A stretch of 64,000 bases of DNA, taken from positions 682,001 through 746,000 of the forward strand of contig NZ_AP027742.1 of assembly GCF_030296775.1 (NCBI RefSeq). The letters are read 5' to 3'. Below the pieces are notes generated by a model. That model was not told the DNA's origin, did not search any database, and was given only the letters and a program-made list of their open reading frames with translations. This document shows, in pieces, positions 18,078 to 25,869 of the stretch. The first letter of the stretch is position 1. Each line of letters opens with the position of its first letter. This stretch comes from Claveliimonas bilis. Lineage in GTDB: Bacteria > Bacillota > Clostridia > Lachnospirales > Lachnospiraceae. The position numbers and the translations under genes were made by a program.

Positions 18078-19316
18078 ATGGAGAATAACTTTGATTCCAT
18101 GTTGAATGTATCGGCAGTGCCGCAGGACGATAAAAAAGCCGCTTTTATTGCGAAGAGCAAAAACAATCGGAACCGCTGTTATGAGCTGTCCGAGCAGATC
18201 ACGAATGAAGTGGCTGCGGACAGTGGGAAATTTCAGCAGTATCTGGACGTACAGGCACGGTTTGACCGCTATACTGCCAATAATGCCCTGCTGATCCTGG
18301 CACAGAGACCGGACGCAGAGCGGCTGGGAGATAAAGGGTATTGGAGAGTTACTATGGAGTTCAAAGACGTTCTAAACCGATATATGGAGCGGACCGGATG
18401 CTCCGCCAGGGATCTGGCGGAACGCTCCGGCCTGTCCACAGCTACAATTAGCCGATATCGCTCTGGAGACCGTGTGCCGGAAGCAGATTCCAGGCAATTG
18501 GAGAATTTAGCCAAGGGGATTGCGGCGATAGCAGCCGAAAAGAAAATTCGGGAGATGGAAGAGGAAGCGGTTCGGCAGGCGCTCTCCGAGCAGGCACAGG
18601 GGCCTGGTATCGAGATAGAAAAACTCAGATTGAATTTTGATACCCTGCTGAAGACATTGTCCGTCAGCGTATCCGATCTTGCGCGTTTTTTGAGCTACGA
18701 TCCTTCGTACCTGTCCCGTATCCGAAAGGGGCAGCGCAAGCTGTCCGATCCTCAAAAATTTACGGCGGATGCCTTTTTAAAGCTTGATGCAAAAACAGAA
18801 GGTACAAGGCGGTCAATCCTGTCATCCCTGCCGCTCTACACGGCCGACGATGAGCTTGTCTTTCAGGTTTTGAGGGACAATCGTGTTTCGGAGAAAAACC
18901 AGATCAGGATCATGGAACATATTGCTTTTCAAAGGGAATTGACGGAAGAAATTCTATCCCACGACTCCATCTTTGAAGCGTATCCCAACTTTTTAAAAAA
19001 AGAGTTTGCCCAATACCCCATGACGCTATCCTTGGCTGGCGCTTTTTATGAAGAGGATATCGTCTACACCTATGAGCAATATCGGGAACATCTGGAGATG
19101 ATGAAGCGCTTTTCTCAGATGCATAAAAACTACCATATTGAGGAAAACAAATCTCCTGCGTTCCGCCATATCCAAATTCTTATCCATGAGGGAAGCTGGG
19201 CGATCGTGTCCAAGGAAAAAACGCCGGCGATTCATTTTGTTATCCGGCACCCCAAAATGCGAGAAGCCATGGAAAACATCACAATGCCCATTGTGGAAGG
19301 GGAAGAGTATAAATGA
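18078..19316 (+). CDS. Chimeric frame: truncated ArdC-like N-terminus fused to an HTH regulator
   Basis: Residues 1-90 match the N-terminal ArdC-like anti-restriction domain of ICE proteins (ARFDRYTANNALLILAQRP; LGDKGYW). After YWR the sequence switches to a complete transcription factor beginning MEFKDVLNRYMERTGCSARD. That part has an XRE-type helix-turn-helix (DLAERSGLSTATISRYRSG), a second HTH-like segment (VSDLARFLSYDPSYLSRI) and a ~200-residue C-terminal sensor-like domain. An internal ATG at 18354 behind GGAG could make the regulator alone. The join near 18345 marks the end of the ICE-derived block, with the rest of the ArdC gene lost. Confidence 0.75.
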   Translation: MENNFDSMLNVSAVPQDDKKAAFIAKSKNNRNRCYELSEQITNEVAADSGKFQQYLDVQARFDRYTANNALLILAQRPDAERLGDKGYWRVTMEFKDVLNRYMERTGCSARDLAERSGLSTATISRYRSGDRVPEADSRQLENLAKGIAAIAAEKKIREMEEEAVRQALSEQAQGPGIEIEKLRLNFDTLLKTLSVSVSDLARFLSYDPSYLSRIRKGQRKLSDPQKFTADAFLKLDAKTEGTRRSILSSLPLYTADDELVFQVLRDNRVSEKNQIRIMEHIAFQRELTEEILSHDSIFEAYPNFLKKEFAQYPMTLSLAGAFYEEDIVYTYEQYREHLEMMKRFSQMHKNYHIEENKSPAFRHIQILIHEGSWAIVSKEKTPAIHFVIRHPKMREAMENITMPIVEGEEYK

Positions 19317-19359
19317 GGCTAAATCCGAGTCCCTTGCGTTTGAAAAATGGGTATAAATA

Positions 19360-19421
19360 AACCAGGCATTCCCTGCTTGCACAGCCTTAGCTGGATACAA
19401 GTAAGGAATGCCTGGTTTTGC
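19360..19421. terminator. Bidirectional terminator between convergent genes
   Basis: AACCAGGCATTCC (19360-19372) pairs with GGAATGCCTGGTT (19405-19417), with inner pairings in the loop. T-rich sequence flanks it on the plus strand and A-rich sequence on the other side. It lies between the plus-strand HTH gene and the minus-strand lipoprotein gene and can serve both. Confidence 0.8.
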
Positions 19422-19433
19422 GATGTGCCTTTT

Positions 19434-19883
19434 TTACTCCATCGCTTCCCTGTACTCTGGATATGTTTCTTGGATTTTCCGCGCCAGATCCCAAATCTCC
19501 TCGTCGCCGGAAAGCACATAGGATGTTCCGCCGGCGCCATGGAACCGGTTTTCATCAAACCAGAAGAGGCAGGTATCCCCATCCGCTGTCTCAAACTCCA
19601 GGATCCGGCTGTCTGTAGAGCCGCTGAAAGCTTTGGATACAATGGTCGTTTCCCGTAATGCCTGCAGGATTTCGGAGATGATTTCTTCATCCGTCGTTTC
19701 GTAGCGTCCTAGGATGTTATCGTTGTGATGATAGGTAAGCGCGACCGGCAGCTCTTCCAGCGACTGATCCAGAAATTCCTGCTGGCTTTCGGTGCAATAG
19801 GCCCGAAGCGATGTGTCTTTTGGGGAACACCCCGCCAGTACGCACAATAAAATCAGCAAAACGGTAATTTTAATCCTCTTCAT
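19434..19883 (-). CDS. Lipoprotein, paralogue of the gene at 22671
   Basis: The 149-residue product has a short signal peptide and a lipobox ending LAGC, so it should be anchored to the outer face of the membrane. The mature part shows AYCTESQQEFLDQSLEELPV, a YHH segment and FWFDENRFHG. The same landmarks occur in the lipoprotein at 22671-23180 (AYCTEKQRELLE; FWFDKRRFEG), so they are paralogues. It lies 19 bases downstream of the MFS-LuxR gene on the same strand and is probably co-transcribed with it. Ligand unknown. Confidence 0.78.
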   Translation of the reverse strand: MKRIKITVLLILLCVLAGCSPKDTSLRAYCTESQQEFLDQSLEELPVALTYHHNDNILGRYETTDEEIISEILQALRETTIVSKAFSGSTDSRILEFETADGDTCLFWFDENRFHGAGGTSYVLSGDEEIWDLARKIQETYPEYREAME

Positions 19884-19902
19884 CCGAATCCCTTTCTGAC
19901 TG

Positions 19903-21345
19903 TCATAGCCTGCGCTGTTTTTCTATGTAGAGCTGGTACAATCCCATGCGTGATTTTACACCCGCTTTCTCATAGATCGCCGCGATATGCCGCTGACAGG
20001 TTCGCCGGGATAGATACAGTCCATCTGCGATCTCCTGAATACTTTCCTCTGAATTGACCAGCTTGTCAAATACTTCGGTTTCCTTGGGCGTAAGGATAAA
20101 CAGCTCCGACAAAAGACGGAACGCTTCCTGAGGGTCCAGGTCTGTCGGGATATCCTTGGGGGTGCCGGATGAAACCGGCATCCAGGCTGTATAAAGATAG
20201 ATGACTACGCTGACGGCCACAAACAGGACCAGTGCCAGAATGATGGATGCCATGCCATTGCTGTCAGAAACAAGCAACGCTACAGAGGCGTTGGTAAGCA
20301 AAGCGGCGCTCACGTTATTCATGGCGCGCCCCATACCGGCCCACAGCGCTGGCGTGGGCATATGGCGGGCAAAATCCAGAAAGCTGGTGGTGAAGAATAC
20401 CACAAAAAATCCAGCCGAAAGATAAAATACGATCAGGCCGATCAAAAACGGGCCGCCCAGCTTGAGTACTACCAAACAGATGACGGACATCAGCATGACG
20501 CAGTACATCATCATGGCCATAAATTTCCGCTTTCGGATATCAAAAAGAAAGCCGGCAGAAAGGCCGCTTACCGCCAGCAAAAGCCGCGGCCATTGCCCGA
20601 TGTCAGTGCCTGCTGCATGATGCATGGTGACCGCGTTGTCCAGCGTACTGAAGATACATGCCATCAGGATGACAAGCAGTGCAAGGAGTCCGCCGGCGGC
20701 GATCTTCTTTCGGGTTCCCTTCCCATCATCCTCTATGGCGGGGGACTGGAGTTCTTCCGCTTCTGCGTTTTCCTGGCGGCAAAGCCTTTCTGCCTTCAGC
20801 AACAGCGCTAACGCTACAAGGGCAAAGAGTGAAAGTATCAAGGCTTCCGCAGTTTCCAGATCCACAAGATTGTTATTTAGAAACTGCAGGAAGATCCCAA
20901 GGGCATAGGAGACACCAACCATACGCGCCAGATGGGTGCGATCCCTCGCCAGTTTGAAAAACAGGTAGTGGGCCGCGCTTCCCAATATCCCCAGAAACAG
21001 GAACAATGTCATTCCGGAGAGCAGAGTGGACGAATAAGAAACATGTTTTTGAACCAAAAAATTGCATACTGCCGCTGCTAGTGCAAGGATAAAAAGTCCA
21101 ACGATTTGTACCCGCCTTTTCAAAAAGCGATGAAACAGCGGATAGAGCAAAAAACCGACAGCGCTTATTCCTAACGCGTAGTTTTGCGCAATCACCGGTT
21201 TTTCATCCCCTGCCGTAAGCGAGATCATATTCACATATAGGTACTCGGCGCCAAGAAATAGAAAAGTAAAAATACCAAGCAGCAGAATCGCATAAATGGA
21301 TTTTGGATTTGTGAAGCTTTTCTTTATTATTATCATACGTCCCAT
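19903..21345 (-). CDS. MFS-LuxR membrane-bound transcription regulator
   Basis: About twelve hydrophobic segments fill residues 1-390, as in a major-facilitator transporter. A C-terminal LuxR-type HTH follows (LTPKETEVFDKLV; IADGLYLSRRTCQRHIAAIY). The frame extends to 21465, but I prefer ATG 21345 behind AAAGGGGGTGG; 21336 is an alternative. Such proteins are thought to sense a small molecule through the membrane part and act directly on DNA. AT-rich promoter-like sequence lies upstream (TATAAT on the minus strand near 21384). Candidate targets are the neighbouring units that carry the TGGCGCAGGTGCGCCA element. Confidence 0.8.
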   Translation of the reverse strand: MGRMIIIKKSFTNPKSIYAILLLGIFTFLFLGAEYLYVNMISLTAGDEKPVIAQNYALGISAVGFLLYPLFHRFLKRRVQIVGLFILALAAAVCNFLVQKHVSYSSTLLSGMTLFLFLGILGSAAHYLFFKLARDRTHLARMVGVSYALGIFLQFLNNNLVDLETAEALILSLFALVALALLLKAERLCRQENAEAEELQSPAIEDDGKGTRKKIAAGGLLALLVILMACIFSTLDNAVTMHHAAGTDIGQWPRLLLAVSGLSAGFLFDIRKRKFMAMMMYCVMLMSVICLVVLKLGGPFLIGLIVFYLSAGFFVVFFTTSFLDFARHMPTPALWAGMGRAMNNVSAALLTNASVALLVSDSNGMASIILALVLFVAVSVVIYLYTAWMPVSSGTPKDIPTDLDPQEAFRLLSELFILTPKETEVFDKLVNSEESIQEIADGLYLSRRTCQRHIAAIYEKAGVKSRMGLYQLYIEKQRRL

Positions 21346-21573
21346 TCCACCCCCTTTCTCCGCAATGGTACAATTATAGATTATTATACTATAAACGGCA
21401 TGGATTTTCAACGATTTCGGTCGGTTAGAGACTTTTTTTCGCTGACGTTTTTGCGGAATATACAATCCTTCCTGTTTGACCTAAACCAGGGATTCTCCTG
21501 GATAAAACCGTATATTTTTGGAGCTACGTTCCGCATCCGGGAACTACCGGTTTTTTGCGCCCGCACATGCCAT

Positions 21574-21606
21574 TTTACCGCAGCCACACGGTGCAGCCGC
21601 GGTAAA
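21574..21606. other. Inverted repeat in the 21346-21636 gap
   Basis: TTTACCGC (21574-21581) pairs with GCGGTAAA (21599-21606). It follows the minus-strand membrane gene but lacks a T run in that direction, so it is at best a weak terminator or an operator. The rest of this 290-base gap shows no gene. Confidence 0.4.
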
Positions 21607-21636
21607 CAAGGAAATATCCTGAATGAGAGAAGCTGT

Positions 21637-22212
21637 CTAGTAGGTGATATTGTGGACGTAAAAATAAATCAGCAGGGCACCCAGCCCAGCGCCGCTTATC
21701 AGGCTTGCCCACGTCCAGAATAAAGACAGCAGAAGCCCCAGGAAAATAAACACGCAGAACACCACGACAAAAGCGTCTCTCTGGAAGAGCATGATGAATT
21801 TGATACAGGCGATCACAACCCCTGCCATCATAACGAGAGCCCCAAGAAGAGCCAGAACAAAAACGTACACCCCCGCCATCTGGAGAATTGAGATCAAGAT
21901 ATTAAAGCCAAGACCTATCCCCGCGATCAGGCTGCCTACTTTGATGAGGCTGTCACGGGTAGCGCTGAACGCGCCAAAGAAATAGGTTGCGATTAACCCG
22001 TTGGAGCCAATGAGCAGCATGTTTACAATAATGACCCATTCTGCGCTTATGTAGTACGATGTGGAAACTGCCAAGCTAATAATGGCGGTGAGGGCAGTGA
22101 GGAACCCACCGATGGCGCCAATGAGATGGTACGGCCTGAACCTTGCATACATACGATATATCCTCTTTCTGATCCTGCGTTCCGAAAAGGCCAGCTGAAG
22201 CTTTTTAGACAT
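21637..22212 (-). CDS. Multi-pass membrane protein, unknown function
   Basis: After a basic N-terminal segment (SKKLQLAFSERRIRKRIYR) the protein has five or six hydrophobic helices, including an Ile/Val/Ala-rich central pair. The frame is open to 22239. ATG 22212 has AGGA six bases upstream, while 22239 has no site, so I prefer 22212. Upstream, on the minus strand, lies one copy of the compound palindromic element (22285-22334), which links it to the lipoprotein and surface-protein genes. Confidence 0.6.
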   Translation of the reverse strand: MSKKLQLAFSERRIRKRIYRMYARFRPYHLIGAIGGFLTALTAIISLAVSTSYYISAEWVIIVNMLLIGSNGLIATYFFGAFSATRDSLIKVGSLIAGIGLGFNILISILQMAGVYVFVLALLGALVMMAGVVIACIKFIMLFQRDAFVVVFCVFIFLGLLLSLFWTWASLISGAGLGALLIYFYVHNITY

Positions 22213-22284
22213 TCTGTGTCCTGGCCGGTCTTCCATCATGTGAACTTTTAGTTTTTTATCATAGCAGGAAGCTGGTGTTTCTAA

Positions 22285-22334
22285 CAGGCCGCTTTAGCGC
22301 CAAACTAAAAAAACACTGTGGCGCACCTGCGCCA
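22285..22334 (-). promoter_or_regulatory. Compound palindromic element, copy 1 (reverse)
   Basis: The 16 bp palindrome (22319-22334) reads TGGCGCAGGTGCGCCA on the minus strand. A 15-base T-rich spacer follows, then TTGGCGCTAAAGCGGCCTG (22303-22285). It lies 73 bases upstream of the preferred start of the membrane protein gene. The same arrangement recurs at 22493 and 23218. Confidence 0.72.
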
Positions 22335-22492
22335 TTTTGAGAAACGAAGCTTTGAGCGGAAAATTGAGGCCATCCACCCTGTACAGAGTGTAATACCTCT
22401 TAAGTTTACAGGACGTAGCAGGCCGCCTGTCATGATCGGCAATCCCTTTTGCACAATCAAGGTGTTTTGGAATTTTCACACAAAAAATAGAT

Positions 22493-22543
22493 TGGCGCAG
22501 GTGCGCCATGCGTTTTTTGATAAATTGGCGCGAAAGCAGCCTG
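22493..22543 (+). promoter_or_regulatory. Compound palindromic element, copy 2
   Basis: TGGCGCAGGTGCGCCA (22493-22508), a 16-base spacer with a T6 run, then TTGGCGCGAAAGCAGCCTG (22525-22543). It precedes the lipoprotein gene at 22671. The repeated TGGCGC block could also pair with the right arm of the palindrome, so an RNA switch is possible as well as a protein operator. The rest of the 22213-22670 gap shows no gene. Confidence 0.72.
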
Positions 22544-22670
22544 CACAGATCCTTAAAAAACGATACAGTAAAACCATAAAAGGACAAAAAAAGAGTTTGG
22601 ATCGCCTTTGGCGTTACAGGCCGAGCAGCAAAGCGATTCATGAGACCAGGACAGAAGAAAGGAGGCACGA

Positions 22671-23180
22671 ATGAAAAAAAGAGGGGCAGCGGCACTTCTG
22701 GCAGCCATCTGTTTGCTGGCGGGGTGTGCAGCATCAGATCCTGCGCTTCCGGCAGAGACTCCGACCCCGACAGAGACTTCGTCCCCGGCATACCAAGGGG
22801 ACTCCCTTTTTGCTTACTGCACCGAAAAGCAGCGGGAGCTTTTGGAGCTGCCCCATGAGGAACTGCCGGTGGAACTGATCTTTCACCATTGGACAGAGAC
22901 GGCGGCGGACTACGAGACAAGGGACGAAACGGTGATCGCCGGGGTCTTGCAGGCACTGCGGGATGTGTCGGTGGAATCCGAGTCACCCATCGTCTCTACA
23001 GATACCCGGGGGCTTACATTTGTGACGGCGCAAGGGGATACCTACAGTTTCTGGTTTGATAAACGCCGGTTCGAAGGGGTGGATGGCAGGTGCTATGTCC
23101 TTTCCGAAGATGAAAAGCTTTGGGAACTGGCGTGGGGGATTCGGACAACAGACCCAGAATATCAGGATCTAATGAGATAA
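22671..23180 (+). CDS. Lipoprotein, paralogue of the gene at 19434
   Basis: The product has a signal peptide with a lipobox ending LAGC near residue 19, then a Thr/Pro/Ser-rich linker (TPTPTETSSPAYQG) and a ~130-residue domain shared with the minus-strand lipoprotein (FAYCTEKQRELLELP; YSFWFDKRRFEGV; YVLSEDEKLWEL). AAAGGAGG precedes the ATG. One palindromic element lies upstream and another just downstream, before the first surface-protein gene. It probably sits on the outer membrane face; ligand unknown. Confidence 0.78.
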   Translation: MKKRGAAALLAAICLLAGCAASDPALPAETPTPTETSSPAYQGDSLFAYCTEKQRELLELPHEELPVELIFHHWTETAADYETRDETVIAGVLQALRDVSVESESPIVSTDTRGLTFVTAQGDTYSFWFDKRRFEGVDGRCYVLSEDEKLWELAWGIRTTDPEYQDLMR

Positions 23181-23217
23181 GCGGTATTTCCCCATGATTT
23201 CCGCGAAAGATGTGGAT

Positions 23218-23268
23218 TGGCGCAGGTGCGCCACATAATTTTTGGGAAATTGGCGCTAAAGCGACCTG
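23218..23268 (+). promoter_or_regulatory. Compound palindromic element, copy 3
   Basis: TGGCGCAGGTGCGCCA (23218-23233), a 16-base spacer, then TTGGCGCTAAAGCGACCTG (23250-23268). It lies 57 bases before the first large surface-protein gene. Spacing matches copy 2 exactly. Confidence 0.72.
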
Positions 23269-23325
23269 CACAAATCCCGAAAAAGGCGCTACAGTAAGTC
23301 TTGTTTGACAAGGAGGAGAAACCAA

Positions 23326-25701
23326 ATGCAAGCAAAAAGGAAACTGACGGCGCTGCTGCTTTCCCTGTGTATGCTGCTGGGGATGCTGCCAATGACCGCT
23401 TTTGCGGCGGGTGTACCGGCTGCGCCAACAAATCTGAAGCTGGAAGTGACAGCGGACGGCTTAAAGGTCAGCTGGGATAAGCCGGCATCCACCGGCGGGC
23501 TGGATATCTTTGAGTATGAAGTGACCCTTTACGGACACTTTGACGGCATTGCCGGAGGAAAGACAAAGGTAGAGACAAAGACGGTTCAGCGGGAGACCAC
23601 CTGCACCTTTACAAACACAGGAAATGCAGAAGGCGTTATCAATCCTAACTACGAGGTAGAGGTAAAAGCGAGAGAGGGCGTCTCCGGCACCGGCGATCCG
23701 GACAATCTGGGGAACTACCAGGTGACGGACTGGACCGATTGGAGCAACGCGAGTACAGTGTCGTTAGATTGGAATGAAGTTACCTTCAATACGACCATCA
23801 ATAATTATTATACGGGAGTGGTCGATGTGGGGCTGCCTGACAGCGAGAATAAGCTGTACAAGGAAGGCATAACGGCCACAGGGAATCCGGATGTCACATA
23901 TCCTGATGGTACCACGAGTGATTCTGAGGAACGGGCAGTAACGGAACTGCTCTATCAGTATTTCGAGGAGAATAAGCAAACAGTTCCTGATCTGGAGAAT
24001 GTCACCGTGAATGATTTGACGGTCGAAGCGGTGCTTGACGGATTTGAGTCATCGCAAGAAGGTGATGGTAATAGCTGGACGCCAACGATCAATGCGACGG
24101 TAAATAGGTATTACACGCTCAGACTGGTATACAATCCGGAAACGGAAATCGTACAGCCGGATACAAGGGAGATCGTGAATGCCGTCAATCTGGTGAACGT
24201 CAGCTGGAATGTGGGAATGGGATTGACGCCTGCATTCACAGCGACGGTGGACGAGGCGGATCAGGACAAATACGAGGTTTATCTGGAGCAGTGGATCGGC
24301 AGCGACGGCAAGAGTATCACCAGCGAGGAGTCTTTCAACAGCGAGATATCGGAAGATGAGAAAATCACGACTTTTGAAGAGGGCGTGACTTACTACTACT
24401 CCGTATGGGTGAAGGCGAAGGAGGGATACGCCATCTCTGAGGAGGCATCCGTCTATCTGGACGGTCGTCCCGCCGATAATGGTTATACCCTGGCGAATAA
24501 CGATGAGCCAAAGAGACCGGACGGCAGCTTTTTAAGCGGCACCTTCAATAGCCTTTTTGTGATGGAGTGTGTCTTTGACCCGCTTAAGGTCAATGGCATA
24601 GAAGTGACTTCGGCAAACAAGGACGATATTCTGGGCGATGCCGACGGTTTGGGCGCTACGGTGTCCTATGACCCGGATACCAACACCCTGACGTTGAATA
24701 ACGCAACGCTGACGGTGAGCGAAGACTTTGCCGCCATACATGCGCTTATTCCGGACCTTACCATTGTGCTGAAAGGCGAAAACCAGATTAACGGCAGCGG
24801 CAGCACCGAAAACGGGATTTATTCCAACGGGGACCTGACCATTACGGGGAGCGGAAGACTGCAGATAAGAGGCACCGGTTTCGGGCTTTACGGCAACAGT
24901 GCCATTACGCTTACCGGCGGCGCAGACGTGGATATTATCGTTGACTTTTCCAGCGACGGGGCGCCTCAGCCGTATTCGGCGGTACGTGCCCTCGGCGGAC
25001 TGACGGTGGACGGCGCGACGCTGAATGCGAAGAACAATGCAACTCAGGATGCCGGTTTCGGCACTCCGGGCATTAATACTGACCTTACGGCGATTAACGG
25101 AGCGAAGGTGAATATTTCTTCCGTAAACGATCACGGCATCTGCGGTGATGTCATCGTCAGCGGAGCCGGAACCGTAGTAAATGCCTCTTCTGCAAGTGGC
25201 GAGCACTATGGTATCTTTGCTGGCCAGGAAGATATCTTTGGTGAATTGGGCGGCGATCAGAAGGGGATCTTCACCATCTCCGACGGAGCGGTTGTCACTG
25301 CCAGCGGCGGAAAGGGCGCCATGCGCTGGAAACCTGACTTATCTGGCTACACCGATCCTGTTGTAGCGGCCGGTGATTCTGCTGCGGCTGAGGAAATTAT
25401 TGGCGATCCTGCCGGCACAGAGTATCAGAACGAAAAATATGTGCAGGTTCGTTCCTCTTTGGAGCCGGTTGAACCCACTGAGCCAACGGATCCTACTGAC
25501 CCGACCACTCCTACCGACCCGACTGAGCCAACCGATCCAGCCAAGCCCGAACAGCAGGGCAAGCCTTCTGGGCAAACAGAAAGCCCACAGACCGGGGACA
25601 GCAGCGATATGGCGCTGTGGCTCGGCCTGATGCTGGCTTCCTGCGGCGGCGTGCTGGGAATGCTGCTCTACAGGCGGAAAAAGGCGGCGGCCGAGAAATA
25701 A
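23326..25701 (+). CDS. Sortase-anchored surface protein with a fibronectin type III-like domain (791 aa)
   Basis: The start is ATG 23326, nine bases behind AAGGAGG; the upstream TTG frame is ignored. A signal peptide (LTALLLSLCMLLGMLPMTAF) is followed by a fibronectin type III-like domain (about 26-130; VSWDKPASTGG), two middle modules, and a repeat-rich beta-helix-like region (about 420-700; LTLNNATLTVS, LVLKGENQI-type strands). A Pro/Thr linker (EPTDPTDPTTPTDP) leads to the sorting signal SPQTGD near residue 752, a hydrophobic helix and a basic tail. It should be covalently attached to the wall. Residues from about 556 onward are nearly identical to the C-terminus of the next gene. Confidence 0.85.
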   Translation: MQAKRKLTALLLSLCMLLGMLPMTAFAAGVPAAPTNLKLEVTADGLKVSWDKPASTGGLDIFEYEVTLYGHFDGIAGGKTKVETKTVQRETTCTFTNTGNAEGVINPNYEVEVKAREGVSGTGDPDNLGNYQVTDWTDWSNASTVSLDWNEVTFNTTINNYYTGVVDVGLPDSENKLYKEGITATGNPDVTYPDGTTSDSEERAVTELLYQYFEENKQTVPDLENVTVNDLTVEAVLDGFESSQEGDGNSWTPTINATVNRYYTLRLVYNPETEIVQPDTREIVNAVNLVNVSWNVGMGLTPAFTATVDEADQDKYEVYLEQWIGSDGKSITSEESFNSEISEDEKITTFEEGVTYYYSVWVKAKEGYAISEEASVYLDGRPADNGYTLANNDEPKRPDGSFLSGTFNSLFVMECVFDPLKVNGIEVTSANKDDILGDADGLGATVSYDPDTNTLTLNNATLTVSEDFAAIHALIPDLTIVLKGENQINGSGSTENGIYSNGDLTITGSGRLQIRGTGFGLYGNSAITLTGGADVDIIVDFSSDGAPQPYSAVRALGGLTVDGATLNAKNNATQDAGFGTPGINTDLTAINGAKVNISSVNDHGICGDVIVSGAGTVVNASSASGEHYGIFAGQEDIFGELGGDQKGIFTISDGAVVTASGGKGAMRWKPDLSGYTDPVVAAGDSAAAEEIIGDPAGTEYQNEKYVQVRSSLEPVEPTEPTDPTDPTTPTDPTEPTDPAKPEQQGKPSGQTESPQTGDSSDMALWLGLMLASCGGVLGMLLYRRKKAAAEK

Positions 25702-25720
25702 GGCTGAGAGATAAAACAAA

Positions 25721-25793
25721 ACCGGCAAAAGCGCCTGCGGGCGGGCTTCGTGCAAAAACCACAGCCCGCCCCGGCGCAGCCGGTATCTTTTTC
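25721..25793 (+). terminator. Long GC-rich terminator after the first surface gene
   Basis: Nested stems ACCGGC/GCCGGT, GCGCC/GGCGC and GGGCGGGCT/AGCCCGCCC are followed by ATCTTTTTC. An identical copy follows the second surface gene. Confidence 0.78.
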
Positions 25794-25794
25794 A

Positions 25795-25839
25795 AGAAGG
25801 GATATCCCTTCTATCCTTTGATATCTACCAAAGGATAAG
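25795..25839 (+). repeat. Palindrome pair, copy 1 (AGAAGGGATATCCCTTCT plus hairpin)
   Basis: A perfect 18 bp palindrome (25795-25812) is followed by the hairpin ATCCTTTG...CAAAGGAT, ending 30 bases before the next gene's ATG. The unit recurs at 27904 and 28125, always in the spacer before a surface-protein frame or fragment. Confidence 0.72.
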
Positions 25840-25869
25840 CAATCTTATTTGACAAGGAGGAGAAACCAA

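Larger units (their letters stand above)
24992..25839 (+). repeat. Direct repeat of surface-gene 3' end, copy A (848 bp)
   Basis: The segment from the TCGGCGGACTGACGG block through the terminator and the downstream palindromes is nearly identical to 27056-27948. One substitution was noticed near 25050 (GGT versus AGT). Copy A is 45 bases shorter because it has one fewer unit of the Thr/Pro/Asp linker. Confidence 0.88.
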
